Source of the DNA: Cristatella mucedo
Taxonomy: Eukaryota > Bryozoa > Phylactolaemata > Cristatellidae
Direction of reading: 5' to 3'
Length of the DNA stretch: 49,000 bases
Assembly: GCA_009760855.2 (NCBI GenBank)
Contig: WPIO01000092.1
Span: forward strand, 1,058,501-1,107,500
Shown here: one piece after another, positions 32,157 through 42,589 of the stretch
Numbering within the stretch: the stretch's first letter is position 1
How the letters are laid out: the number at the start of each line of letters is the position of its first letter
Translations under genes and position numbers: made by a program
Notes under the pieces: model-generated
Database searches by the model: none
The model's input: only the letters and a program-made list of their open reading frames with translations
What the model was told of the DNA's origin: nothing

Positions 32157-34377
32157 TAAACTTTTCCTCACAATTGCAGTGGATTAATCGTCACTGTTCC
32201 CACCACTACCCGCTCAACAAGAGGGACAAGCTAGAATTACCGTAGAAGGCATTTGACGAAACAGCTAATGCATCAGAGCTGAAATTGAACCTTGGGAATA
32301 TGGAGGATTGCAGACCTTTTGTCTATTTCATTGAAACCGGATGAATTTTAGACGTGTGTCCTTTATTTCTTTCCGTGTGCTTTTAAATTCCACAAATCAG
32401 CCAATGCGTGGCGGATCCGAGTGAAACTTGAAATCTGTGCTTAGCTCTGCTACAGGAATACATTTCTAAATAAGGCTGACATAGCTTTGCTTCACGCGTC
32501 ATTGACCTTTGTCCTTGAGTGTAATATTACTTGCAGCCATGTAAATGCGTGGTGAAACCTATCCAGCAAAAACAAAAATGAACTTCTGCAGCAGTAAATA
32601 AGCAGAAGTGAACACAAACGTGTTGTTTCACTTTTATCTATCAAGTATTGGTTAAGCTATGGACTTGAAAGCCCAAGGACATATTGTAAATAAAATTTCG
32701 TAAATAGAGCAAGCAAACACCCCGGTAAACTAAAAGTTAGACTTTCATGTGCCAGAATAAGATTCTTATGCTATAAACAAATTAATAAATTACCTAAATT
32801 AACTTAGATACGCTTCTTCCGGTACTCTTTTAGGTTTAGTCTTGGCTTGCCTACTCGTTTTTTAATGCCTATTAAGTAACGGCGGAAGTAGGGATCGGTG
32901 CATTGTACGCAATGTATGTGTGTGCTAACAGCTATTTATATAATTTTGTAAATCCCTGCTTATGCATGTTTTAGTGTTCTAGTCTAGAGAGAGTAGATGA
33001 GCTAATAATGTTTAAGCTTCGGTAATAATCACTAACCTTGACACAAAAACCTGAATACGTGAAGCTGACGTTGAAAAGGATAAATCCTCTAAACGCAGTA
33101 GCCTGCTTGCTGGCACCTCCACATTGGCGTCGTATTCTTAGCATTATTAGCCCTATCTAGGTATAGGGAAATCTTTATTCAAAACTTGTCTAGTATCATC
33201 AGCATCCAAGCAGATTTCGTGCGTGGGCTAATCAGGTAGCCAATTAGAATCATGTCCAAACATTTTAAATATTGTCAAACTGCGGCAATGTCAATGGCTT
33301 TTAAAATTCCACTGTACTTTGAACACTGTTGCCAATCGAAACTGTGGCACGGCTACATTTTTCAACGAGTGAAGTCAATACTGGAATTAGTGTGAGTTCA
33401 GAAGGCAAGTGCCAATTTTTATTTGGCCTTACTAATTGTACACGTATTATCTTTCAAAAAATCTTAATTTCTTTCCAGAATAGATTCCAGCAAGCAATAG
33501 TGTGCGATGTAGTCAACAAACGTGAAAACACCGGGAAGCTCAAAATCGTGGATTGAGGTGCGGCTTCGGATCCGGGTCTTAGTCTTGGGATTAGTAACAC
33601 TCGTGTCACCGTCCAGGTAGCTCGTACGAGTCCGGCAGTATACATTTTATATTTCCAGCTGCAACCGGAAGTAATATAGGCATTCAATCTTCATTATAAA
33701 TATAAATGAGGTTGTTGAAACTGCCAATTTTTACTTAAGTTCAGCTCAGTCGGGTAATCAATTCCCATCCATTATTTCAGAATCTGGATGAGAGATTACT
33801 GGTCTCCTAAGATTAAAAAAGCTACTAATTCAGGCTGCAATGCATTCTTTCAGCTGCTAATAACTTGTAGGACTACGTATGTGTCAGTGTCTTTATGTGA
33901 CGACTATAATTCATCAAATAAGCAACTCACTTTCCGTTCCATAGCTCGTTAGGTGCAGAAAAGTAGTCCTTAATTCCTATGAAAAACGGCAGAGGGATCG
34001 GCATTGTATAACACGCATCAACTCGTGGCTACAAAAAACGACCCTCATCTCTAACAAGTATTGCAGCATCGGTTGCCGTATTCAAAACTCAGTCTGATGT
34101 CAGATCCTTCTTTGAGGATCGGCAAAGTGAATTATTGTTGTTTGTCTTAATGGCCCGATAGGCGCCTTGCATAAGACACTTCTGATGTGGATGTGGCACT
34201 CTTAGCTGCCGGCATGTGGCATACTGGCATTAAAGACTCCAATCGAAAGTTAATTTATGCTTGCATGCACGTGCCCAGAGTCCGTGAGTAGTTCAGAAAG
34301 AAGCACATCAACTGGATTTTGTGCAGCTGTACGTGTACCTACATTCAAGCTGCCGTTTAAGAAGTTTTATAAATCTG
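32157..34377. other. Unassigned spacer
   Basis: About 2.2 kb with no gene or repeat that I recognise. The 75-codon frame at 33329-33556 and the overlapping minus frame 33687-33454 lack motifs. Confidence 0.4.
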
Positions 34378-34573
34378 TGCTGACACTGTGCATGCTGCCA
34401 CTAACCACACTTGCATGCTTTGAATGCCACCCTAACCATATATTAATGTTGTTTATCAAGCTTGATATTACTCGCTATTCAATCGGGTTTCCCTTTGCAG
34501 CAAATGTAAGCACCTAGAAAGAGATTGAGTTCTCTGATGGCGCTTTATCAAGTGCATTATTACTATTATTCAT
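34378..34573 (+). mobile_element. LINE family A 3' end
   Basis: Starts gctgacactgtgcatgctgc and runs through a terminal hairpin with one arm damaged (aagcacctagaaagag ... tggcgctttatc) to a short ATT tail. Confidence 0.8.
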
Positions 34574-34646
34574 TCCCCTACATGAGGAATAGTGAGTGTC
34601 TTGGATACCGGATTACCGGAATACCTATTAGGGGCTATGCAAAGTA

Positions 34647-35139
34647 GAGGTAGTATGTATGTATCTCCGTCTGTAACTCCACAAAGTCCTAAAGACCATG
34701 TGGGTGTTACGCAGGAGAGTTTTGTACAGTACACTCACAGCCTAAGCGGCTTTCGGTACGCATTCGATAGCCAACAGACTTCGTCTCACGCAACAAAGAG
34801 AAAGTGGGAAGCATAGCAGAGTCAGGAGAGCAGTTGAGGTAGTGAGTGGCATAGAAGTAGCAGTTCAGGACCGCTGACAAAGTTGTGCCATAGTCGGCAG
34901 TTGAAGAGTAGATGTCGTTGCGTAAGAATTGTGGAAGCGAGTTCCACAGTCTAGGACCTGCAAAGCTAAAGCTTCTGTCTCCAACGGTCTTTAAGAGGAG
35001 GAACGGAACAGCTAATGTATTGTCCACACAGGACCTGAGGGCGCGAACAGGCTGAAACTGATGCAGCAGTGCAGCTACGTACAAAGGAGCCAAGCCGTGG
35101 CAGGCCTTGTGGGTCAGCGTAAGAACTTCAACAGTGTAA
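34647..35139 (-). mobile_element. LINE family B 3' end, well preserved
   Basis: The minus frame 35093-34707 reads LLHQFQPVRALRSCVDN, LAVPFLLLKTVGDRSFSFAG and PRLWNSLPQFLRND, nearly identical to 22320-22500. The 3' flank gtaactccacaaagtcc is the complement of the family B terminus. Confidence 0.85.
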
Positions 35140-35290
35140 GAATAATAATAATAGTAATAATTGCACTAATTCGTTTTTTTGCATCCTAAGAGAACTAAAT
35201 TTATTTTGTATACTGTTGACAAAATAATGAAAAGAAGCAAGTTAAGTGGTGAATGAAAATACAGCACGCACAAGTGCAGCATGCTTAACT
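35140..35290 (-). mobile_element. Decayed LINE/SINE tail
   Basis: (AAT)n, then gcatcctaagagaacta and cagcacgcacaagtgcagcat resemble a worn family A 3' end. Confidence 0.4.
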
Positions 35291-35310
35291 CAACTTATGA
35301 TATAGGCATG

Positions 35311-35480
35311 ATTAATAATAATAATAATAATGCATTTGTTATAACATCTTCATAGAAGAAGTGAATACTGTGAGGAAAGGTGGGCTTTAAGCATTTTTTA
35401 ATTTCGTCTCGTAAGTTGATGTCATGACGGCAGGTGCTTAAAGAGGTTAAGGCTGTAGGCGTGTAGGAGCTTAACATAAC
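35311..35480 (-). mobile_element. Old LINE family A-like fragment
   Basis: The minus frame 35477-35295 contains SSYTPTALTSLSTC, which parallels SSYAPTAWNSLPTC in family A, followed by a (TAA)n terminus. The usual 3' UTR is missing between them. Confidence 0.5.
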
Positions 35481-36242
35481 TTAACGTTCCGATTCTAACA
35501 GCGGCAGTCAGCGCAAATATTGCATCGCTGAATTGAAATCAGTATTAATAAGTTATTTTGCCCTTGAAGACTGCAAAAGCCATAGAGCCTAGACAACCAC
35601 CGGCTATGTATTTGCATTTCAAATTCACGCGCGATAAGCAGCGATTGAATCTGCAGCGAGGATGTATCAGTAATGGCGACGTACCTCAAGGAGGGAAGAT
35701 GCCTGGGTGCATGGCAAGGAGTGCCTCGGTGATAATAGCGGTCAAAGCAGAAGAGTGAGACAAGAAATTAAGCACGAAGAGCTTAAGCGGGAGGTACTTA
35801 CGCGTGCGCATCTCAATGTCCCCCAATGCTAACTTTGCAGGGGACGTATGCAAATATGTGCACTTTCATAGTATGCACATTTTTAATATTCACCAATATT
35901 AATATCTTTAATATATTTTTAATATTAATTTTCATTTGTATTTTTTAATATTCACTAACTTTGCACTTGTTCCCTGAATTGCTTGTATGCATTTTGCAGG
36001 ATTTCGCTCGTGTTGCCGCCGCACGGTCCTGGTGGCCGGCAGCCACTGAGGAGCTGCACTGGTAGATGGCTTTCGCATGCTCGTCCAAGCATGATTCGTT
36101 CTGCGTCTTTGAATATTAGTCGTTGCATTCCTTGCAGGAGTTTTAAAGCGCCTGTATGCAAATTATTTCTTTAAGGAGCTATATAAAATAGGAATGTGTA
36201 CCCTTATGCAGACTTGCAGGGTGTGATCGTAGACGTACTAGG
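35481..36242. other. Unassigned sequence
   Basis: GC-richer than its surroundings around 35600-35800 and 35990-36090. The 60-70-codon frames on both strands show no domain. A tail-like tttaaagcgcctg...ggagctatataaa near 36142-36190 hints at another SINE or LINE end. Confidence 0.35.
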
Positions 36243-36330
36243 GCCGTAATGTCCGTGGAGGTAAGGTACTAGCTTTTCTCGACCACCGAGGCCGTGGGTT
36301 CAAATCCTGCTGTGGGTGATTATTTATTGC
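36243..36330 (+). mobile_element. SINE-1 head, interrupted
   Basis: Box A-like region (gtccgtggaggtaagg, worn), ccaccgaggccgtgg and box B ggttcaaatcctg, then the start of the body (gattatttattgc). The body hairpin is broken here and its second arm is found at 36473. Confidence 0.65.
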
Positions 36331-36472
36331 TGGGCGAGGATGCTACCTCCAAATATTTGGTTATTGGTTTATATGCAGCACCTGTAAAGTGCCTAGAGAG
36401 ATATTATGTTCTCTGAAGGGGCTATACAAATATATTATTATTATTATTACTATTACTTCAATTGGTGGTGAT
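36331..36472 (+). mobile_element. Small insert with LINE-like tail inside SINE-1
   Basis: About 140 bp ending in taaagtgcctagagagata, tgttctctgaaggggctata and (ATT)n. This is the terminal design of LINE family A and SINE-2. No coding part or tRNA head is evident. Confidence 0.55.
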
Positions 36473-36525
36473 AGCCGTTAAGGATATTAAGCTGCTATAC
36501 AAACTAATCCTTTAAATTAGCTATA
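36473..36525 (+). mobile_element. SINE-1 3' part, continuing after the insert
   Basis: Contains ggtggtgatagccgttaagg and gctatacaaac...aaattagctat, the second hairpin arm and terminus of SINE-1. Confidence 0.6.
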
Positions 36526-37470
36526 AATTACATTATTATTGTGAAGCTATACATTAACCTTTTTTTTTACTGGAAGTGGGCAAGGGGAGAGAAATGTGTG
36601 CCACCCTCCTCATTGACACCGTGCCTAATTTCCGTGTCGTTTTCTATGCGAAGCAATAGTCATCTGCTTAATCTACTTTTGCTATAAAAATTAAAAAAGA
36701 CAACGCACAGGTAGGTAAGTTATGTTTTGCCAAGCGTGCTCTATGTACATACACGCACGTATAAACAGGAGACCCTCTACTAGCTGCTACACAACAATTA
36801 GTACGCCACGGCTGATTCCATGATAGGGCTAGACGATCCATGCCATGTAGTATTTCTATTTATGCAGGTATATGGCGTATGTGTCTAGGATGATAGTTTT
36901 AGCCTAAAGCAGATAATATCTTAATTATAAAACTCATTACCATTGGTTCAGGAGTACTGCATTTAACATCATTTGCGTTATGCAATTGGCTGAATATTAA
37001 AAATTGAATGGGACAAACATTGTACTCAAGCCATGTGACCGCTACACCTTTTCGAAATCACTCCATGCTTTTAAAGGGCTGAAATTACAGGAGCGCTCTT
37101 CTACTAACTTGATAACTACTCGGAAGAAACGTGACTTACGCTTGAAAAAAGTGCTTCTTCATTCAGACTTGAATCATAGTAGGCGTGTACTCATGCATAT
37201 ATTTGTAAAGTAGAATTAACAGTACATACTATAGTAAACAATCTTACAGCCAACTGTTTCGCCCTAGGAAAGCATTGGCCGTTACTGCAGAAAGCCACGA
37301 ACGTGCTTCATCACAGGCACTTCGTGTGAGGAAAAGAACGTTCAGCAGAAGCTAAGTCACAATAGGTAGCCCGGACGGCCCGAGTCGATTCGTGACAGGC
37401 TGCGATTGCGACAGCAGAGGATTCAGAACGTGACTACTCAACAGTTGTGCACTTCTATCGGACGCAGCCA
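36526..37470. other. Upstream flank of the plus-strand DSP-like gene
   Basis: No repeat or other gene recognised. The reading frame of the first exon is open from 37396, so the true start could lie upstream of the ATG chosen. No core promoter motif can be supported. Confidence 0.35.
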
Positions 37471-40285
37471 ATGGAGTCGGCCGAGACAGCTGAGTCGGAG
37501 CACGTAGAGCATACTAAGCCCGAACAACAAATGGAGCCGAAACAGTCTCCTCCAGAGTCCACTGTGGCATCAGGAGGCTATTCACAAGCCATTCCACGGG
37601 ATCAGATGAAAGTAACGCTGCTGAAGCCATTGGAGCCCACGCAGCCTGTAGAGAACAATCTCGGAAGTCCGACTGCACAGTCGGCAGAATGGCTTCTTCA
37701 GAAAAGACAGCTTAAAGACCTGTACAAATTTACAAAGGATTTGGTGAAGATTTGTGACGGATTATACATTGGTAAGATAATAACATTCTAGTTTGCCGCG
37801 TTTGTGAATCATCGAATGCATATGTATTCATTTAAAATGAAATAAGGCAACAGCCTTGTTTCATTTTTAGAAAATTTTCTAAGCCACGATTGTCTCAGAT
37901 CACTGATAATTTTTTGTGGATCTAAATGCGGTACTGGAAAATTCAGAGATTTGTAGAAGAGAACTAATTTGCCTAGCTTCCCAAAGAGATATTTAAATGC
38001 AATGCAGGCGCTTCCTAACTTCTATTTTTTTTCGCCAACTTCTAGAACCAATTATAAAAACTACAAATGTCCACTTTAAGACGCCTCAATGGCTTCCTCT
38101 TGAACGTAAAATGTAATTTAAAATAGTCCGCAGAAAAAATATTGAACCCGTCTTGCATAATTCTAAAAACAGTTTGTAAAAGATTTTTCTGTAGCTCTCC
38201 AAGTTAAGGGAAATGTTTATCCCTTCCAGGTTAGCTAGAATATTTTCGGGACCAGCTTATTTAAAATTCTGTTTCGGTAATTTAACCCTTGACAAAACAT
38301 CAAATATGAACCTTTCTAAACATGGGGAAACATTGTATGTGCCTCTCTTTGCTTAATTTCCGGCATTCTTAGAGTAGTTTAAATTTTTTTCTTTTTAGCT
38401 TCACCATGCTCAGGTTGCATAGCAGACCGGCCTCAATGCTAGGGTCTCACTTCACGTATTGATTGAAACAAATACAATTAAAAATGCGATAAGTTTTCAT
38501 GATGTATTACCCGTCTTAATTATGCTAGCTAAAAATACAACTATTCGTTGCTGTCAATCGGGAACGATTTTAGATTGCTATTCAAAAAGCACAAGTTTTT
38601 ACGTAAAACCTACCTTCCTTGGGAAAAAGAATCCAGGCGGGTGCTGTAAATTTCTCATTCTTCTGATTAACTGCTTTAGCCAATGAAGCTAGACGTTGGT
38701 AATATTAATATTGGTGACCAATGCGAAAATTTTAGTAATCACCTGATTTCAAAACTCTGCGTGTTAATTGTCTACTTAATTTTCACTTATTGTTCGCAAG
38801 TAAATTGTTCTATAATCAGATCTCTGTCCGAAATTTGTGGTTGCAGAAAAGGTGTGCGAAAATTGGAGGAACTGGATCAGAACTAAGCCTTGAGGCGGTC
38901 GTAATGAAGTGCCCCTATAAAAAAGCGTGACTTCCTTTTGTGGCCAAATTGAGCTGCGACTGCAGGTAGAACAGTGGGTGCCTTCATTCTACTACCTACG
39001 GGATTAGCAGCGGGACTATTTGGAAAGCGCTGCTGCCTCGTTTGCGCCTCGTTTTCGTTTGCTGCCTCGTTTTCATGGCCACTAAGTTTAGAGTCCTCTG
39101 CTCCTCCTACAGATGCAAAACTAAAGGACAAGCAAAAGACTGGTATTTTAACTCTTTGGTTTGAGACCTGAAAGTCCTGTCTAACCTTAGCCTTTGCTTG
39201 CCCATCGTTGTTAGCGAAACTATCGCTGTGGCTCGTGGTAGGGAGCTGTCTAGTATGCATAGCACGTGCTGCTCATCTTCAGCGAGTAATATAACCAGCT
39301 ACACACAAACCGTCCATAATTCGTGCTTAGGGTAACTGGGGTTACGAATCCTGTCGGCTGGAGAAATGGCCTTTGTTCAATTGACACTATGTCCTCTGTT
39401 AAACGGACTCTTTTATTCTTTGTCGAATGGAGGATTGATCCAATGAGCTATTTTCTGGGCCAAATAAAATAGCAAGAGGTAGTGACGAAGCTAGCGAGCA
39501 GGAACATTTGCCCGTTGTGAGTATTGCAAGCTAAATAAAAAACAAGGCTCCGCCTCTGAGAAGAGGGACGATCTGATAAATATCTGTATGAAAACAACTG
39601 TTGTCACGCTACCTCTGATGCAAAATGCATTAGCCGCAATAGGTTGAGTAGCTAAAATGATTATCTCGCGTAGCGAGTCGTTCTCGTGCGCGCTCGTGAA
39701 TATGTGGTGCTCACTCCAACCATGTATTCTGCAAACATATTTTCAGGCAGTGAATCGACAGCTGGATTGATACAGTACCTTTGTATTAACAATAAATTTG
39801 GATATGTTGTCAACCTTTCAAACAAAAATAATTCATGTAAGAAGCTTTGTGTGTACCTACAATTACGACCAAAGTGCAGTAACCTCAAGATTTACTTTGA
39901 GACGGTCAATGATTTTATATCAGATGCGAAGATGACAGGATATAGGGTTCTCATCCATGGTATGTTTGACCTTACTCACTCACCGGATGTCATCGCTGTG
40001 GCCTCAGCTTACCTTATGCATGTCGATGGCTGCTCTGCAATGGCAGCCTACAATCGCGTCCTGACTAAATGCGGAGTAGCCAGCCTGGATGAAATGTATG
40101 TGGAACAGCTGACGGCGTATGAGCATGAGCTGCGTGTCCTTGACTTGCATTCGGATCAAGATCTGCCCGTGCTTGACTACCCTCAGGATCAGGAGCTGCC
40201 CGTGCTCGACGTGCTTCAGGATCAAGATCTGCCCGTGCTTGACGTGCCTCGGGGTCGTGAGAGCCTAGCTCTTGGCCAACCGTGA
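37471..40285 (+). CDS. Two-exon STYX-like pseudophosphatase with C-terminal 11-residue repeats
   Basis: Exon 1 is 37471-37771 and exon 2 is 39747-40285. The donor is G|GTAAGA, the acceptor is ATTTTCAG|GC, and the junction is phase 1 giving Gly101. The product is 279 residues. Residues 1-80 are Glu/Pro/Gln-rich and probably disordered. The DSP domain follows: DLVKICDGLYIG, then GSESTAGLIQYL, KFGYVVNLSNK, ETVNDFISDAK, and the loop VLIHGMFDLTHSP with SAYLM after it. In active DSPs the loop is HC-x5-R. Here the Cys is Gly172 and the Arg is His178, and the general-acid Asp position appears to be Cys. Catalysis is not expected. Known human pseudophosphatases such as STYX (Cys to Gly) bind phosphorylated or other partners; the partner here is unknown. 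Residues 229-272 form four 11-residue repeats. The first ATG of the frame is used. The open frame and clean splice signals argue for a living gene. Confidence 0.75.
37772..39746 (+). other. Intron of the plus-strand DSP-like gene
   Basis: A GT-AG intron of 1975 bp without recognised LINE or SINE copies, unlike its neighbour at 24660-27165. A 125-codon minus-strand frame at 39260-38883 lies inside it; see the rejected list. Confidence 0.65.
40130..40261 (+). repeat. Four 33-bp tandem repeats coding 11 residues each
   Basis: Units begin at 40130, 40163, 40196 and 40229. The repeat is LPVLDxxQDQD/E-like: units 2 and 3 are LPVLDYPQDQE and LPVLDVLQDQD, while units 1 and 4 are more diverged. The reading frame is kept, so the copies arose by in-frame duplication in an acidic C-terminal tail. 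Confidence 0.9.
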
Positions 40286-40353
40286 GAATAAGTAATACTA
40301 ACGCCGGATATTTTGTTAGGCAAGATTTTAATCTCCTTACTCAATCAGCCTAA

Positions 40354-40359
40354 ATTAAA
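40354..40359 (+). promoter_or_regulatory. Possible poly(A) signal ATTAAA
   Basis: The common variant ATTAAA lies about 70 bases after the stop codon at 40285. No canonical AATAAA is seen closer. Confidence 0.4.
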
Positions 40360-40593
40360 ATTCCTCAAGGATTCAAGTATTGAGAAACATTTCGCTGTGC
40401 ACTCGATGACAGACTGAAGATATTGTTTACCCCGTTTGTGGGGCTTTGATAATTTATGCAAGATTTAAATTTCAATTCAATTCAGTCTAATAGCATGCTA
40501 GGAAGTTTACTCATGCGGTTAGATTACCATTATCTCGTTTGAATCGTAAATCCCTCTGATAGGCAAACTTGGATTGCAATAATAAGCAACATT

Positions 40594-40730
40594 GGTCTGG
40601 TGGTTAAGGTGCTCGCCCCGACCAAATTCTGGCCGGGGTCGTGGGCTGGAGCTTGGTGACATGTGTGAAGCACGGTATGAGAGGTAACGCTCTCTTACTG
40701 CGCTTCGCACATGCTTCACATATTCACACA
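40594..40730 (+). mobile_element. tRNA-like head followed by a nested hairpin (possible SINE-3)
   Basis: The part at 40594-40625 (tggtctggtggttaaggtgc) is a tRNA box A-like sequence. It is followed by a ccccg...cggggtc pairing and a worn box B region (gtgggctggagcttg). Then come an outer perfect inverted repeat (tgtgaagca 40664-40672 with tgcttcaca 40712-40720) and an inner one (gtatgagag with ctctcttac). Only one copy was found in the window, so SINE status is a guess. Confidence 0.45.
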
Positions 40731-40867
40731 GTATACGAATGAATCAGTTTTAACTTCACTTGTTTCAATATCTGCAAAGACAAACCCTTAATACGCAAGC
40801 GGATACATTGAGGACGGTCAGAGATGCCATTCTGTGCACAAAGCTAAGCCGGGTCATTCAGTAAAAT

Positions 40868-41037
40868 GGTGAGCCGTAATGGCTCACTAGGTAAGGCGAT
40901 TGCTTTTCATGACCTCGGCCCCGAGGTCGTGGGTTCGAATCCTGTGGTGGGCGATTATTTATCGCCACTGCTTGCAGTGGCGATAGCCATAAAGGCTCTT
41001 CTGTTGCTTTACAAAAAGAGGCTGTTAAATCAGCTAG
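40868..41037 (+). mobile_element. SINE-1 copy (tRNA-derived), full length
   Basis: Box A-like tggctcactaggtaaggcga, cctcggccccgagg, and box B ggttcgaatcc. The body hairpin tatcgccactgc-tt-gcagtggcgata pairs perfectly over 12 bp. The end is ggctgttaaatcagcta. It lies immediately before the family B LINE at 41072. Confidence 0.9.
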
Positions 41038-41071
41038 CATAAAAACGGGCCATCGAAGTGTTCGCGATAAT

Positions 41072-42562
41072 TTTCCAGCTTAAGAAGTTTGCTCTATATC
41101 CGTCGATCGAACGGCAGCCATCCTAGCTCTTTTAGCAAAAGATACTCGTGGTCAAACCTCTGGGACTTCGAAAATGGTCTTGTAGGCATATTCATAGCCA
41201 GATGAAGTGCCCTAGTTTCTTTCTTTGATATCCCAGCCAGAAGCGAATTACAATAATCAAGCCCAGACAGACCTAAGGAGCTAGTTAATTTTTTGGAAGC
41301 CACTGTGGAAAGCAGCTCCTAATATTAGATAGAGATTGGACGTAGTTGGTAGCTGTAAAAGCAGTCTTCTGAATGAAGCTTTTAAAATTGAGGCAGCTGT
41401 CGAAAACGACACCTAAATTTTGAGCACGTGGTGTTGGTAGCACGACAGCATCACCTATTAGAGGAGCAAAGCCTTTTAATCCAGTCACACGCTTGAAGTG
41501 TCCTTTGAGCAGCAGGCTTGATTTTATCGTCATTTAGTTTCAAGAAGTTTTCGGACATCCAGGACCGAATGTCGGTAATACAAACATTTAGTTTCTCAGT
41601 TGCTGCAGCAGAATCCAACGGCTTGAATGATAAATACAGCTGGGTATCGTCAGCATAAATGTGACATCATATTCCATGGGCCTTAGTCACTTTTTCCAGA
41701 GGTTGAGTATGAATGCAGAACAGCAAGGGACCGAGGACGGACCCTTGAGGGACTCCACGGGTAACCCGTCTCGTGTGCGAAAACCTGACTCCCACACGAC
41801 ACGGATTGAACACGATCAAATAAGCACGATTCAAACCACGCCAGTGCATCGTCTGCCAGACCAATCGTCGTTCGTAATCGTTCAAGTAGAACACCGTGAT
41901 CAATGGCGTCGAAGGCAGCTGATAGATCTAGCATAGCTAGGGAAATTACATTCCCATCATCATCGCCACGTAGAATGTCATTGTTAGCACGGAGGAGAGC
42001 AGTTTCAGTAGATTGCTGCCTCTTGAACCCTGGTTGAAATGTTTCTGACATTTCATTCTTTTCAATATGTTCAACCAGCTGCTTAGTAACAATTTTTTCA
42101 GGAATCTTTGACAAAAAGGAAGAAGGGTAACTGGGAGATATTTCGCAAGGACCTTTGTTATCTAAACCGGCTTTTTTTAAGTATGGGTCTAACAATTGCC
42201 GATTTGAAGGACTTGGGTACGACCCGTTTTACCAAAGAAGCATTACCAATCTCGGTTATGGCAGGGCTAAGTTGGTCTGCAAGAGAACACCACTGAGATG
42301 ATCGAGTAGGGTCTTCAGGAGACGAGCTCCTTTCGCTATACCTTAGTAAGTTAGCCGCATCGCATGCAGAAACCTCGGAAAACTTTTAATGAAGATGACA
42401 GGTTGTGATTGCACAATTGCTTTACTCTGAGGGGCTTTAGGGAGACAGGAATGTGCACAATTTTTTCAGTAAAGCAGGCTGAAAATGTATCGAACCAAAT
42501 CTCACCGTACCCCATATTCTTAAGGAGACCTGAAATTATCGACAGCAGTTTCATTCATACTT
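41072..42562 (-). mobile_element. LINE family B copy (RT region)
   Basis: A minus-strand copy without the 3' terminus. It covers the thumb (41533-41094 in two frames), motif B remnant and palm (41903-41667, 42195-41683), and the upstream RT region (42554-42351). It is preserved well enough to align with 20840-22270 along its length. Confidence 0.88.
41683..42195 (-). pseudogene. RT palm of LINE family B
   Basis: A 170-codon frame. It has SFLSKIPEKIVTKQLVEHIE, ETFQPGFKRQQSTETALLRA, a motif A LAMLDLSAAFDAIDHGVLL and DALAWFESCLFDRVQSV. After this the frame changes near motif B ([14 protein letters not shown] is in the overlapping frame, about 41740). The YADD motif C in this copy is disrupted near 41660. 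No functional product is expected. Confidence 0.8.
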
Positions 42563-42589
42563 GAAAACATCTAAGTAAGGCGGGATCAA

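Noticed and set aside
35955-36174. Overlapping 60-70-codon frames on both strands
   Set aside because: No motif and full overlap of two frames; I first considered a DSP C-terminal piece but could not align it.
38883-39260. 125-codon minus-strand frame in the intron of the pseudophosphatase gene
   Set aside because: No domain, a low-complexity NENEA-type stretch, an opposite-strand frame of 65 codons over the same DNA, and no splice or poly(A) context that would support it.
40130-40261. CRISPR-like array from the 33-bp repeats
   Set aside because: The repeats are head to tail without spacers, keep a reading frame and lie in a eukaryotic exon.
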